The notes: a model not told the origin generated them from the letters alone. A stretch of DNA of 64,000 nt from DATBVX01 sp963724625 (GCA_963724625.1 CAVRVO010000013.1:598899-662898); one strand, 5' to 3'. Positions 26,578-35,784 are shown, counted from the stretch's first letter. A program made the numbers and translations.

Positions 26578-27075
26578 TCAGTACGCCTCGCGATCAATCC
26601 CACCCGCATGATCCAGCAGGCTCATTCTATGGAGCGACGACAGGGGTAGGTTGATAAACACGCGCAGGCGTCGCTCCAGCTCGGAGCGCGTGCGGATCAA
26701 TGACAAGCGCCGCGCGGGATCATCCTGCGCGTATCTCTCAGGGTCCTCACAGCGCCAATGCGCAGTTACCGTTCGGCCTGGCCAGGCAGGGGGCGCTTCT
26801 CCCGCGGCGGTGTCGCTCAAAGTGAAGACGAAATCCAGCGCCGGCGCGTTCTTCCCAACGAACTCGTCATAGCGCCTGGTCTGAACCTGGTCGGCTTTGA
26901 TACCGACATGGGCGAGCACCTCCAGCCCTACCGGATCTACCGACTGCTTCGGCCTTACACCCGCACTGAAGGCGCGAAAGCGGCCCTTGCCGATCTGATT
27001 GAGCAACGCGGCGGCAAGCGGACCGCGTGCGGAATTCCGCTGCGAGAGAAACAGTGCGTTGAAAATCCTTTCCAT
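26578..27075 (-). CDS. Low-molecular-weight phosphatase/arsenate reductase-like protein lacking catalytic cysteines
   Basis: From ATG 27075 the 165-residue protein has the LMW-phosphatase/ArsC fold: a P-loop FLSQRNSARGPLAAALLN, FRAFSAGVRP, and a second loop VFTLSDTAAGEAPPAWPG followed by TAHWRCEDP. Active relatives have Cys in CxxxNSAR and often in VCDNAAGE; here both are Ser. Only the Arg remains. It may therefore be a phosphate/arsenate- or phosphoprotein-binding pseudoenzyme, or use another nucleophile. A GNAT gene lies 58 bases upstream. The fold call is firm, activity is doubtful. Confidence 0.8.
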   Translation of the reverse strand: MERIFNALFLSQRNSARGPLAAALLNQIGKGRFRAFSAGVRPKQSVDPVGLEVLAHVGIKADQVQTRRYDEFVGKNAPALDFVFTLSDTAAGEAPPAWPGRTVTAHWRCEDPERYAQDDPARRLSLIRTRSELERRLRVFINLPLSSLHRMSLLDHAGGIDREAY

Positions 27076-27133
27076 ACGGAGCTGTGACGCCGCAAGCGAT
27101 CCAAGGTTCCCTAGTCCGCGCTCGACGCCTAGT

Positions 27134-27661
27134 TCAGCTGCGCAGTGATTTGAAAAACACTGTAGTCGCGCAGAGCGCTCCGTCGGGCCACAGCGCGTAG
27201 TCCGGAATTTGACCGCAGCGCTGCCAACCGTGCCGCGCATATAAGCGCTCGGCATCGCCGCTAGCCGTATCAAGTACCAGCAGCGTCTTGCCTGCGCTGA
27301 GAGCCGCGCGCTCAGCCGCAACGAGCAACGCGGCACCGATTCCATGCCGGCGTGCGCGTCGATGCACCAGCATCTTCGCCAGGTCGCCGCGGTGAGGCTG
27401 ATTCTCAGCCTCGGCCCAAATCACCTGAACAGTGCCTACGATCCTTCCGGCCGCATCTTCTGCCGCAAGCACGACGCGTTCGCCGCGCGCCACGCTTGCC
27501 GACATCTCACGCCAGTACGCCTCCGCCTTTGTGCGCGACATCGGATGCATGAAGCTGACCGACGCACCACCTTCCACGCAATCGATCAGTACGTCGCTCA
27601 ATCCCTGAATCTCGCGCTCACCGATGCGGTCAAGACACCGAATCTGACTGCCACCCGCCAC
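27134..27661 (-). CDS. GNAT-family N-acetyltransferase
   Basis: About 175 residues with the GNAT acetyl-CoA site: LAKMLVHRRARRHGIGAALL (motif A, R/Q-x-x-G-x-G/A pattern RRHGIG) and TLLVLDTASGDAERLYARHGWQRCGQIP. GTG 27661 is preferred because GGAG lies six bases upstream; the TTG two codons earlier is too close to it. Substrate unknown. It is followed by the phosphatase-like gene on the same strand. Confidence 0.85.
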   Translation of the reverse strand: MAGGSQIRCLDRIGEREIQGLSDVLIDCVEGGASVSFMHPMSRTKAEAYWREMSASVARGERVVLAAEDAAGRIVGTVQVIWAEAENQPHRGDLAKMLVHRRARRHGIGAALLVAAERAALSAGKTLLVLDTASGDAERLYARHGWQRCGQIPDYALWPDGALCATTVFFKSLRS

Positions 27662-27820
27662 TTTCAACTCCTCTGACCGTGACGATGATCTATAACGCCA
27701 GGAGCGAAAATGTCCGGTAAACCGAATGCGACGTCAACTCACCACGGCGGTTACGGTGCGCTGTACGGATCACCTCTCAGGCGCGCATCCCGATCTCGAG
27801 GATCTGCAGGTGACTGGACT

Positions 27821-28711
27821 TCAGCGCTGGTTGCGCCGTTCTGCCATTCGTGCGCGCATCGCCGCCAAACGCTGCTCCATGCCGGGATCGTCCTTGGGAT
27901 CCGGAAGCGCTGCGAGCACACGCTTGTGCAGCTCGATGAGCGGCTCGCGGAACTCGGCATAGGGAATCACGTACAGGTCGTTGTTCAGCACCGCCGCCAC
28001 AACCTTCTCGCCAAGCTTTTCGGGCTCGTATCCGGGCTCGATGACCTGTTTCAGACTTCGCATCACTTGCGGATCGGCACCGTAGTAGCCGGTGTTGGCA
28101 AGATGTTTCGGCCGCGTGAGCACCGCCTCGTGAATGTTCGTGTTCACCGCACCCGGACATAACACGGACACACCGATGCCGTGCGGTTCCAGGTCGAGGC
28201 GCAGCGACTCCGACAGACCGCGCACGGCGAACTTCGTGGTGCAGTAAATCCCCGTGCCGGCCATCGGCGTGAAGGCGGACATCGAGGCTGTGTTGACGAT
28301 GTGACAGGGCTGACCGAGCTTGAGCATTCGCGGCACGAAGGTCTGGATGCCGTTGATGATGCCGCCAACGTTCACGCTCATCTGCCAATCCCAGTCGTCA
28401 TAGGTCGCCTGTTGCATCGGGCCGAACTGGCTCACTCCGGCGGTATTGCAGAGGAGCTGCACCGGCCCCAGGACCCGCTCGGCCTCGTTCGCCGCTTCCG
28501 CGTAGGCCTTGCGGTCCGTTATGTCCAGCTTGATGCCGTGCACCTCGGCGCCGCGTGCGCGCAGTTGCGCGAGCCCGTCCTCGAGATGGTCCTGGCGGAT
28601 GTCGGCGATTACGACCTTCATGCCGACGGCGGAGAACGCCTTGGCCTGTCCAAGCGCCACTCCGCTCCCGCCACCGGTAATGAACGCCGTCTTGCCCTTG
28701 AGGTCTTTCAT
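27821..28711 (-). CDS. Short-chain dehydrogenase/reductase
   Basis: A 296-residue classical SDR: TAFITGGGSGVALGQAKAF (TGxxxGxG-type cofactor site), CNTAGVSQFG (NNAG-like), catalytic Ser in NTASMSAFTPMAGTGI and YCTTK (Tyr-x-x-x-Lys), then CPGAVNTNI. Divergent from the PEP-utilising gene with 53 bases between starts, so the two may share control. Members oxidise or reduce alcohol/ketone groups, for example benzylic alcohols of lignin-derived compounds; substrate not determinable. Confidence 0.88.
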   Translation of the reverse strand: MKDLKGKTAFITGGGSGVALGQAKAFSAVGMKVVIADIRQDHLEDGLAQLRARGAEVHGIKLDITDRKAYAEAANEAERVLGPVQLLCNTAGVSQFGPMQQATYDDWDWQMSVNVGGIINGIQTFVPRMLKLGQPCHIVNTASMSAFTPMAGTGIYCTTKFAVRGLSESLRLDLEPHGIGVSVLCPGAVNTNIHEAVLTRPKHLANTGYYGADPQVMRSLKQVIEPGYEPEKLGEKVVAAVLNNDLYVIPYAEFREPLIELHKRVLAALPDPKDDPGMEQRLAAMRARMAERRNQR

Positions 28712-28764
28712 GTGCGTTGTATATCAGAGTTACACTGACACCGAAAAGATGTCTGGAGCTTGTC

Positions 28765-30588
28765 ATGGACCAGCCCGTCAAGTCGAAAGGCTTTCCGTTA
28801 CCCAGCAGCCTGACCGTAGTCCCGGGAACCGAGCGGGCTCAGGCGGCCTACCCCTACTACATGCAGTTCAGCGAAGCCGACGATGAGCGCTTCTGGTTCT
28901 ACAATTCCATGCACTTTCCGGAGCCCATGTCAGCCTTCGACATGGTGACCGCCGAAGCGGCGTACTGTGCACTCGGCTCCGCGAGCACCCGGGTTCACTC
29001 CATTCCCACCACGCTCGGTATCGACTACCGCATCATCAACGGTCGCGTCTATATCGGCGGGAATGCGGTTACCGATCCGGCAGAAATCGCCCGTCGCACC
29101 GATGAGTTCCGGGCCCGCGCGTTCTACTACTACGAGAACTGGGAACGCCTGTACGCGCAGTGGCGCGAAAAGATGCTCACGCTCATCGCCGACGCGCAGG
29201 CACTGCCCAAGCTCGAGCTGCCCGAGTTTGAGCCGCTCGAGCACGTGCATGCCGGACGTGGGATCGCCTCGAACCACTATCTCCTCGACGTTTACCAGAA
29301 GACGCTCGAGGGTTATTTCCGCATGTGGCATCACCACTTCGAGTTCCTGCTGCTCGGATATGGCGCCTACATGACGCTGTTCGCGTTCTGCAAGAAGGCT
29401 TTCCCCGAGATCACCGACGAAAGCATCGCCCGCATGGTCGCCGGCATCGACGCCGAGATCTTCCGTCCCGACGAAGAATTGCGCCGGCTGGCGCGACGTG
29501 CCGTCGAACTGGGCGTCGAGGGGCAATTCCAGGAAGGCCGCACGCCCGACGCGATCATCCGTTCGTTGCAGGGCGCGGGTGAAAGCGGACGTGAGTGGCT
29601 GAAGGAACTTCAGACGTCGCGCGACCCGTGGTTCAACATCAATGTCGGGGACGGCTTCTATCACTATCACCGCTCGTGGAACGACGACCTCTCGATGGCC
29701 TTTTCAGGACTCCCCGGCTACATCGCCAAGGTCCAGGCGGGCGAATCCCTGGCGCGCCCCTTCGAGAAGCTGCATGCCGAGCGCCGTGAACTGATCGCCG
29801 GTTATCGCGAGTTATTGAATTCAGACGAAGAGCGGCAAGCCTACGACCAGATGATTTCGCTGGCGCACCGGGTATTCCCGTACGTCGAGGGTCACAAGTT
29901 CTATTGCGAGCACTGGTACACGAATCTGTTCTTCAACAAGATCCGCGAGTTCGGCGCACTGCTCGCCGCGCACGGATTCTTTTCCGACGCCGAAGACGTC
30001 TTTCAACTGACACATTACGAACTCAAGGCTGCGATCGTCGATCTGATGACCGCGTGGTCGACGGCTTCCGCGCCGCGCGGGCCCGCGCACTGGCCGGAGG
30101 TCGTCGCTGAACGCCGTGCGGCAATCAAGACGTGGGCGACGCACGACACGCCGCCCGCGCTCGGCCCGGTGCCGGAAGCGATCAACGACCCCGCAATCGT
30201 CATGCTCTGGGGCATCACCAGCGAAACGCTCGACACCTGGCTGAATGCGAGCGACGGGCCGCCCAGCAACGAACTGCGGGGCTTTGCAGCATCGAGCGGT
30301 GTCGTCGAAGGCCCGGCACGCATCGTGAAGTCGGTGGAAGAAATCGGGCGCCTGCAGAAAGGAGACATCCTGGTCTGTCAGGTGACGAACCCGACCTGGG
30401 CGTCGGTGTTTCAGAAGATCGCCGCTGCCGTGTCGGATATCGGTGGATCGATGAGCCACGCCGCGATAGTGGCACGTGAATACGGGCTCCCGGCCGTTGT
30501 TGGCACGGGCACTGCGACTTCGCGAATCAAAGACGGTCAGCGTATCCGAGTCGATGGTGGCCGCGGCGTGGTTACCATCCTTCAGTAA
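28765..30588 (+). CDS. PEP-utilising (PEP synthase/rifampin phosphotransferase-like) protein without ATP-grasp domain
   Basis: From ATG 28765 (GGAG upstream) the 607-residue protein ends in the swivelling phosphohistidine domain: ASSGVVEGPARIVKS, GDILVCQVTNPTWASVF and GGSMSHAAIVAREYGLPAVV with catalytic His565. The preceding 500 residues look like the central domain of rifampin phosphotransferases; no N-terminal ATP-grasp domain is present. Phenylphosphate synthase alpha subunits and acetovanillone-phosphorylating enzymes are split this way, with a separate ATP-binding subunit. No such partner is in the window. Beside a LigM-like gene a role in phosphorylating phenolics is plausible but inferred. 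Confidence 0.82.
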   Translation: MDQPVKSKGFPLPSSLTVVPGTERAQAAYPYYMQFSEADDERFWFYNSMHFPEPMSAFDMVTAEAAYCALGSASTRVHSIPTTLGIDYRIINGRVYIGGNAVTDPAEIARRTDEFRARAFYYYENWERLYAQWREKMLTLIADAQALPKLELPEFEPLEHVHAGRGIASNHYLLDVYQKTLEGYFRMWHHHFEFLLLGYGAYMTLFAFCKKAFPEITDESIARMVAGIDAEIFRPDEELRRLARRAVELGVEGQFQEGRTPDAIIRSLQGAGESGREWLKELQTSRDPWFNINVGDGFYHYHRSWNDDLSMAFSGLPGYIAKVQAGESLARPFEKLHAERRELIAGYRELLNSDEERQAYDQMISLAHRVFPYVEGHKFYCEHWYTNLFFNKIREFGALLAAHGFFSDAEDVFQLTHYELKAAIVDLMTAWSTASAPRGPAHWPEVVAERRAAIKTWATHDTPPALGPVPEAINDPAIVMLWGITSETLDTWLNASDGPPSNELRGFAASSGVVEGPARIVKSVEEIGRLQKGDILVCQVTNPTWASVFQKIAAAVSDIGGSMSHAAIVAREYGLPAVVGTGTATSRIKDGQRIRVDGGRGVVTILQ

Positions 30589-30633
30589 CCACGCACGCGC
30601 TGCCCGCACGGGTCGAGCCTGGGCCCGCCCGTC

Positions 30634-32034
30634 TCACGCCTGCTTGCTGCGCCAGCCCTCGTGGTAGGTCTCGCGGACTTCCCGCGCATACGGAACGGGC
30701 GACACTTTCACGCGGACATCGAGCTGCTTGTGACGCTCGACAGTCGACTTCTGCGTACCGCCATTCTCCTCACCCCAGGTCACCGTGAGGATTTCGCCGA
30801 TATTGATATCCGGATCGACGATGCCGAGTGACAGCGCGGTGCGCTCGTTGAAGCTGTAACCGCCGAACATCGAGAAGCCTACGACCTTGCCGTTCTTGCT
30901 GATCTTGTCGTAGGACGAAGAGGCGTAGTTCGAATTCGGCAGGTCATAAAACTTGTAGAGGTCAACGTCGGGACGGAACATCGAAGCGTAGATCTTCGCC
31001 ATGTCCTCGCCGTTCCACGCGAATGTCACCTTCTTGCGATGCGGCTGGTTCGCGATTTTCTCCAGGGCCTCGCGCCCGATGAAATCGTGGTCGAATTTGA
31101 CGAACGGACCGTAGCCCAGTTCATACGGCGTGACGTAGTAGTCCTCGATGTCGTCCGATACGAAGCTGCCGCCCAGCGACCCGCTCGCCTCGTAGCCGCC
31201 CGCAGGCAGCCACTCCCGATACTTCTTCATCTTTTCGCCCGTGTAGACCGCGGGCAGCGGCGAGGGAATCCAGCCCGACTCGAGCGTGTTGCTCGAGTAG
31301 GCGCGCGCACCGACCTGCACGATACCGAAGTCCTTGCCCGCCTCGAGAATCGCTTCGCGAATCTCGTCGCGCTCCGCGTAGGGACCCCAGACCTCCAATC
31401 CCGGCGCTCCGGCCATGCCGTGCCGCAAGGCGCGAACCTTGCGCCCCTTGATATTGATCGAATCCATGGTGAAGAACTTGACGTCCGGGATCGGGCCGCC
31501 GTTCACGCGCTCGAGAATCTTGGCCGCGTTCGGGCCCTGGACCTGGTAGCGATAGTGCCGGCGCGTGACCAGGTTGCCGCGCGGATGCGATGGTGATCGG
31601 TCATCCCGGATGATGTCGACCTTGAAGCCGCCGGTCTCGGCCTGGAATTGCAACCAGTTCACCGTCGGGGCGCGGCCCACGAACAGGAATTCCTTGTCCG
31701 CGAGATAGAAGAGAATCCCGTCGCCGATGACGTAGCCATCGTGGCTGCACGGCACCATCTGCTTGGCCTTGTTCGGCGTGAAGTTCGCGAAGCTGTTGAT
31801 GGTGCAATATGAAACCAGCTTGAGTGCGTCCGGGCCCTTGATCGTCAGTTCCGCCATGTGATGCGACTGGTCGAACAGCACCGCCGTGTCGCGCCAGGCA
31901 CGCTGCTCGTCGCGCCAGTTGGTGAACTCCATCGGAACTACCGGGTAGATATAGGCCCCGATGCGCGCATTGCGCAGCATCTTGACGGGGTTCCCTGCGC
32001 TCTTAAGTACGGTCTCCAGGCTTTGCTGACTCAT
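30634..32034 (-). CDS. ligM: LigM/DesA-like tetrahydrofolate-dependent aryl-O-demethylase (GcvT family)
   Basis: The 466-residue protein is a GcvT-like aminomethyltransferase-fold enzyme: TAVLFDQSHHMAELTIKGPD, NKAKQMVPCSHDGYVIGDGI, GAPGLEVWGPYAERDEI and DHDFIGREALEKIANQPHRK. Length and blocks fit the vanillate/3-O-methylgallate O-demethylases, which move the methoxyl methyl to tetrahydrofolate, rather than glycine-cleavage T protein (about 370 residues). ATG 32034 is preceded by GAGAGGGG; an upstream in-frame start is possible. Divergent GntR gene and nearby TonB receptor suggest induction by methoxylated aromatics. The exact substrate is not shown. Confidence 0.82.
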   Translation of the reverse strand: MSQQSLETVLKSAGNPVKMLRNARIGAYIYPVVPMEFTNWRDEQRAWRDTAVLFDQSHHMAELTIKGPDALKLVSYCTINSFANFTPNKAKQMVPCSHDGYVIGDGILFYLADKEFLFVGRAPTVNWLQFQAETGGFKVDIIRDDRSPSHPRGNLVTRRHYRYQVQGPNAAKILERVNGGPIPDVKFFTMDSINIKGRKVRALRHGMAGAPGLEVWGPYAERDEIREAILEAGKDFGIVQVGARAYSSNTLESGWIPSPLPAVYTGEKMKKYREWLPAGGYEASGSLGGSFVSDDIEDYYVTPYELGYGPFVKFDHDFIGREALEKIANQPHRKKVTFAWNGEDMAKIYASMFRPDVDLYKFYDLPNSNYASSSYDKISKNGKVVGFSMFGGYSFNERTALSLGIVDPDINIGEILTVTWGEENGGTQKSTVERHKQLDVRVKVSPVPYAREVRETYHEGWRSKQA

Positions 32035-32210
32035 AAACTCAACCCCTCTCTGATCGATACGCAATGACTTGAATCGGGCCCACGGTGTGCTGATTCATCC
32101 GGCGCGCAACAGGCAATCGGCGAAGCGTGACACACGCGATCGTCCGCAACACGACGCTCGATGAACAGCGTTTCGTCCACCGGTGAAACCGCCGCCACGG
32201 CCGCGGACCT

Positions 32211-32240
32211 TGGGATCCCATCTTGACAGATCGGGATCCT
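32211..32240. promoter_or_regulatory. Paired GGGATCC sites, candidate GntR operators
   Basis: A palindrome TGGGATCCCA (32211-32220) is followed by a second copy of its core, GGGATCC (32233-32239); the cores are 21 bases apart, two helical turns. They lie just before the GntR start and upstream of the divergent ligM-like gene. A TTGACA (32223-32228) lies between them, without a convincing -10 downstream. Confidence 0.4.
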
Positions 32241-32250
32241 AACAAGCAGC

Positions 32251-32997
32251 ATGCTGCCCTGTCAGCAGGGGGGGTCCTTCGTCAGCACTCAGCTATCCGA
32301 AGCGATCGTGCGGCTGCGCGAGATGGTCTTGCGCGGCGAGCTCGTGCCCGGGCAAAGAGTCGCCGAAGCCCCCGTCGCCGAACAGCTCGGGATGTCACGA
32401 ACACCCGTGCGCCAGGCGCTCCCACTGCTCGCCCAGGAAGGTCTGCTGACCGAGCACGAGACGCGCGGCTACGTCGTGCGTGCGTTCACTCCTCGCGATG
32501 TCCTGGATGCGATCGACACCCGCGGGGTCCTCGAAGGGCTCGCCGCCCGGCGTATCGCCGAGCAAGGTGCCTCGAAGGCTTTCATCCGTGAGCTGCGCAC
32601 CTGCCTGCATGCCGGTGATGAGTTGCTCCGCAAACGCCGGCTCGAGGAAAACGATGAAGCGCCGTACGCGGAGATGAACGCGCGCTTTCACGGCTTGATT
32701 CAACACGAGGCGGGAAGCGTCATTCTTTCCGAGGCGCTGGAGCGCAACAGCCGCGTGCCGTTCGCCGGCCCACAGGCCCTCGCCTTCGATCGCACCAATC
32801 TGGAGCGGATGTACGAAGTGCTCTTCCAGGCACATCGACAGCATCACGGCATCGTCGAAGCACTCGAGCACGGCGAGAGCGGCAGGGTGGAGGCCCTGAT
32901 GCGCGAGCACGCCAACTCTCCAAAGGAGAGCCTCAATCTGTCCGGATTCCACATGGCACCGGCACAAGCCGTGCGACGGCTGGCTCTCGCCAAGTGA
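32251..32997 (+). CDS. GntR-family regulator (FCD domain)
   Basis: A 248-residue FadR-subfamily regulator: winged helix LREMVLRGELVPGQRVAEAP, AEQLGMSRTPVRQALPLLAQ, and an all-helical FCD ligand domain with metal-binding residues in DTRGVLEGLAARR, MNARFHGLIQ and QAHRQHHGIVEALEHGES. FCD regulators sense organic acids or aromatic intermediates. The start ATG 32251 has no ribosome site; a seven-G run follows within the first codons. It is divergent from the ligM-like gene. Confidence 0.88.
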   Translation: MLPCQQGGSFVSTQLSEAIVRLREMVLRGELVPGQRVAEAPVAEQLGMSRTPVRQALPLLAQEGLLTEHETRGYVVRAFTPRDVLDAIDTRGVLEGLAARRIAEQGASKAFIRELRTCLHAGDELLRKRRLEENDEAPYAEMNARFHGLIQHEAGSVILSEALERNSRVPFAGPQALAFDRTNLERMYEVLFQAHRQHHGIVEALEHGESGRVEALMREHANSPKESLNLSGFHMAPAQAVRRLALAK

Positions 32998-33029
32998 AGC
33001 TTTAACAGTTACGCTGAAAGCGAAGACAC

Positions 33030-33052
33030 TTTCGTTATCCGAAAAATTCGGA
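33030..33052. promoter_or_regulatory. IclR-type operator candidate before the TonB receptor gene
   Basis: TTTCG-TTATC-CGAAA at 33030-33044 matches the TTCG-N5-CGAA palindromes found around the iclR gene 10 kb away. It overlaps a second perfect palindrome TCCGAA-AAA-TTCGGA (33038-33052). It lies 52-74 bases before the receptor start. Confidence 0.6.
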
Positions 33053-33103
33053 GTCACGACTGAAGCCTTAGCCGCATCTGATCGATTCCACAGGGGGGAC
33101 AAC

Positions 33104-35710
33104 ATGATCAGACTCGACCACGCCCGCTCGCCGCGCCTCGCATGGGCGCTCTGTACGGGTATTGCGATGCTCGTATGCATACCCGCCTCTGCTCAGCAGA
33201 CACCAGCCCAGGTCTCCGCCACTGGTGGTAACACGCTGGAGGAAGTCATCGTCACGTCCCAGAGGCGTGAGCAGAATATCCAAAACGTCCCGATCGCGGT
33301 CAGCGCGTTTACGACGGAGACGTTGAGGGCAAAGGGTGTGACAGACATTCACTCCCTGAGCAATCTCACTCCGAACGTGAATCTCGATGCCAGCTCGCCT
33401 TTCTCGGGCGACACCTCGGTACTCTCGGCGTCGATTCGCGGCATCGGCCAGGATGACTTCGCCTTCAATATCGACCCGGGCGTGGGCGTGTATCTCGACG
33501 GCGTCTTCCTCGCGCGCACGATTGGCGCGAATCAGAACCTTCTGGACGTCGATCGGGTTGAAATCCTGAAAGGCCCCCAGGGCACGCTGTTCGGCCGCAA
33601 CACCATCGGCGGTGCGATCAACATCGTGACTCACGAGCCCGGAACAGAAGCGCGTTTCCAGGCCCAGGCAACGGGCGGCAGTTTCAGCCGCGCCGATGTC
33701 GGATTCACGGCCGACCTGCCGATCAGCGACAAGTTGCTCACGTCAGTCACGGCCTCTTCGTCGCAGCGCGACGGATACCAGGACGTGATCCCGTATCCAA
33801 GCGGCACACTGTTGGGCGACACACCCTGGGTCGTCGATCCGCCGAACGCGTACCCCAGGGCCGGCTACGACCAGGCCAGTTCGTACGGCGGCCAGAACCT
33901 ACAAGTGATCCGCGGCAAGGTCGTCTGGCACGCGTCGGATGCGTTCAAGTTGACTGTGACGGGCGACTACCAGCACCAGGATCAACCCTCGACACCCGTG
34001 ACGATCCTGAGCGTCAACACAACTCCCGCGGCCATCTTTGGCTATGCCTACAACACCTGCATCAGCAACACGGCCGCTGCTCTGAATGCACCTGGTGGAG
34101 TCGATCCGATCTTTGCGGGCCAATGGAATACCATCAACGGCGTGTGCAGCCCGCGCGCAACGGGCTCGCCCGAACTGGGTGGAACCGGCGGCGCCGCGCT
34201 CGGCGGTGCCGGATACGTCAGCGGGCCGGGAGGCAATCTGCTTCTTTCCGCCACGCCGCGCATCTATTGGAACTTTGCGAACACGCAGACGGGCGACATC
34301 GACAAGACCTACGCCAATGGCGTGAGCTTTGCGAAGAATGATGTCTGGGGCACCTCGCTGACTGCGGACTGGACTCTCAACGACCAGAACGAAGTGAAGT
34401 TCATCACCGGCTACCGCCAGATCAAGTGGAGTGTCGGCATCGACCTCGATGGCACGCCGGAGTCGATCCAGGAAGTGACGGACAACCAGAACCAGTACCA
34501 GTTCTCTGGAGAGCTCCAGTGGCTCGGCCGAGCGTTCAACGACAACCTCGAATTCGTCGCCGGCCTCTACTACTTCAAGGAGAACGGCTTCGTCCACGAC
34601 TTCGTGCCGTTCCAGGGTCTGCTCTACGTTTATGATTACCAGAATGACGTGGACACCGAGTCGTACGCGGGCTTCCTGCACATCGACTACAAGTTCACGG
34701 ACCATTTCAGCGCAACACTCGGTGGCCGCTACTCGGACGAAACGAAGAAGTTCATCGGCGGTCAGGCCGATCTCAACGGGTTCTCATACAAAGCCAGCGG
34801 ATGCACTCCGCCGGGCGCGCCTTCGACGCTCATCGGCGGTCCGCCGTTCCTCACCTGCCAGCAGTTGCTCGGTTTCCCGTCGGCTGAGCAGCCGCTGCGT
34901 TACTTCCCGCCAGACCAGCAAAAACAGACCTTCACGGAATTCACGCCTGAGGTTGGACTCCAGTGGACCTTCTCGGACGACGCCATGACGTACGTCAAGT
35001 ACTCGGAGGGCTTCAAGTCCGGCGGCTGGACGACGCGCCTGTCCGCCCCGATCACGGATGGCACGTTCGCAGAGTTCAAGCCGGAACGAGCCGAGTCGTA
35101 TGAGCTCGGCCTGAAGTCTGTGTTCCTCGACAATCGCTTCCTGGTGAACACCGCGATCTTCTATACGGACTATGACGACATTCAGCTCAACTTCCAGGAA
35201 GGAGCGTCGCCCATTCTGCGCAACGCCGGCAAAGCTCGACTGCAGGGCATCGAGGTCGAGTCGCAGGCAGTCCTCGGCGGCGGCTTCGGGTTTACCTTCG
35301 CGGGCGGCTACATCGATGCCAAGTACACGGAGGTCACCGCGATCGGCATCACCACCGACAGCAAGCTGCCGAAGACTCCGGACTGGAAGGTCAACGTCGG
35401 ACCCACTTTCGATTGGGGCCTGGGCAACGGCGGCAACGTGCGGTTCTCCGTCGATTACACGCACACCGACGACCTGGTCAACGATTCTCTGAACACTGAG
35501 AACCTCAAGCGTCCGGAGGTGGACAACTGGAATGCCTCCATTCGCTACTCCTCGCCGGACGATAAGTATGAATTCGCGGTCGGGGGCACGAATCTCAGCG
35601 ATGAGCGCTACCTCGTGACGGGCTCCATCAACGAAGCCGCCGGTGAACACACGGGAACCTACAGTCCGCCGCGGCAGTGGTACGCATCGGTGAGAGTGAA
35701 CGTCGACTGA
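33104..35710 (+). CDS. TonB-dependent receptor 1
   Basis: An 868-residue outer-membrane receptor: signal peptide (about 1-31, IPASAQQ), TonB box region LEEVIVTSQRREQNIQNVP, plug domain with SIRGIGQDDFAFNIDPGVGV and VEILKGPQGTLFGRNTIGGA, and a 22-strand barrel to the end (WYASVRVNVD). The pattern is that of the FecA/CirA-like receptors expanded in sphingomonads and Steroidobacter relatives for uptake of aromatic or hydrophobic substrates. The IclR-type palindromes upstream and the adjacent ligM-like gene suggest import of the aromatic substrate of this region. Confidence 0.92.
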   Translation: MIRLDHARSPRLAWALCTGIAMLVCIPASAQQTPAQVSATGGNTLEEVIVTSQRREQNIQNVPIAVSAFTTETLRAKGVTDIHSLSNLTPNVNLDASSPFSGDTSVLSASIRGIGQDDFAFNIDPGVGVYLDGVFLARTIGANQNLLDVDRVEILKGPQGTLFGRNTIGGAINIVTHEPGTEARFQAQATGGSFSRADVGFTADLPISDKLLTSVTASSSQRDGYQDVIPYPSGTLLGDTPWVVDPPNAYPRAGYDQASSYGGQNLQVIRGKVVWHASDAFKLTVTGDYQHQDQPSTPVTILSVNTTPAAIFGYAYNTCISNTAAALNAPGGVDPIFAGQWNTINGVCSPRATGSPELGGTGGAALGGAGYVSGPGGNLLLSATPRIYWNFANTQTGDIDKTYANGVSFAKNDVWGTSLTADWTLNDQNEVKFITGYRQIKWSVGIDLDGTPESIQEVTDNQNQYQFSGELQWLGRAFNDNLEFVAGLYYFKENGFVHDFVPFQGLLYVYDYQNDVDTESYAGFLHIDYKFTDHFSATLGGRYSDETKKFIGGQADLNGFSYKASGCTPPGAPSTLIGGPPFLTCQQLLGFPSAEQPLRYFPPDQQKQTFTEFTPEVGLQWTFSDDAMTYVKYSEGFKSGGWTTRLSAPITDGTFAEFKPERAESYELGLKSVFLDNRFLVNTAIFYTDYDDIQLNFQEGASPILRNAGKARLQGIEVESQAVLGGGFGFTFAGGYIDAKYTEVTAIGITTDSKLPKTPDWKVNVGPTFDWGLGNGGNVRFSVDYTHTDDLVNDSLNTENLKRPEVDNWNASIRYSSPDDKYEFAVGGTNLSDERYLVTGSINEAAGEHTGTYSPPRQWYASVRVNVD

Positions 35711-35747
35711 CGGTAGTGTGTGAGGGGTATCCCCCTCGCTCAATGTG

Positions 35748-35784
35748 GCAGAGGTGTCTCCTGTGTGGCAGGAGGCGCCTCTGC
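35748..35784. terminator. Strong hairpin between convergent genes
   Basis: A 16-pair stem (35748-35763 with 35769-35784, two G-T wobbles) with a five-base loop. A second small hairpin GAGGGG/CCCCTC lies at 35722-35737. Together they sit between the TonB receptor and the convergent MetE-like gene. No long T-run follows. Confidence 0.65.

Noticed and set aside
28930..29670. 246-codon minus-strand open frame
   Set aside because: Antisense shadow of the PEP-utilising gene; no domain and no start context.
30634..32034. Glycine cleavage T protein
   Set aside because: Too long and in a catabolic context without gcvH or gcvP; the sequence blocks fit LigM-type O-demethylases better.
32223..32250. 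TTGACA as a gntR promoter
   Set aside because: No acceptable -10 element at 16-18 bases downstream before the start codon, so not called as a promoter.
33899..35743. Long minus-strand frames opposite TonB receptor 1
   Set aside because: Antisense shadows; repetitive Val/Arg/Glu composition typical of reverse-strand reading of receptor genes.
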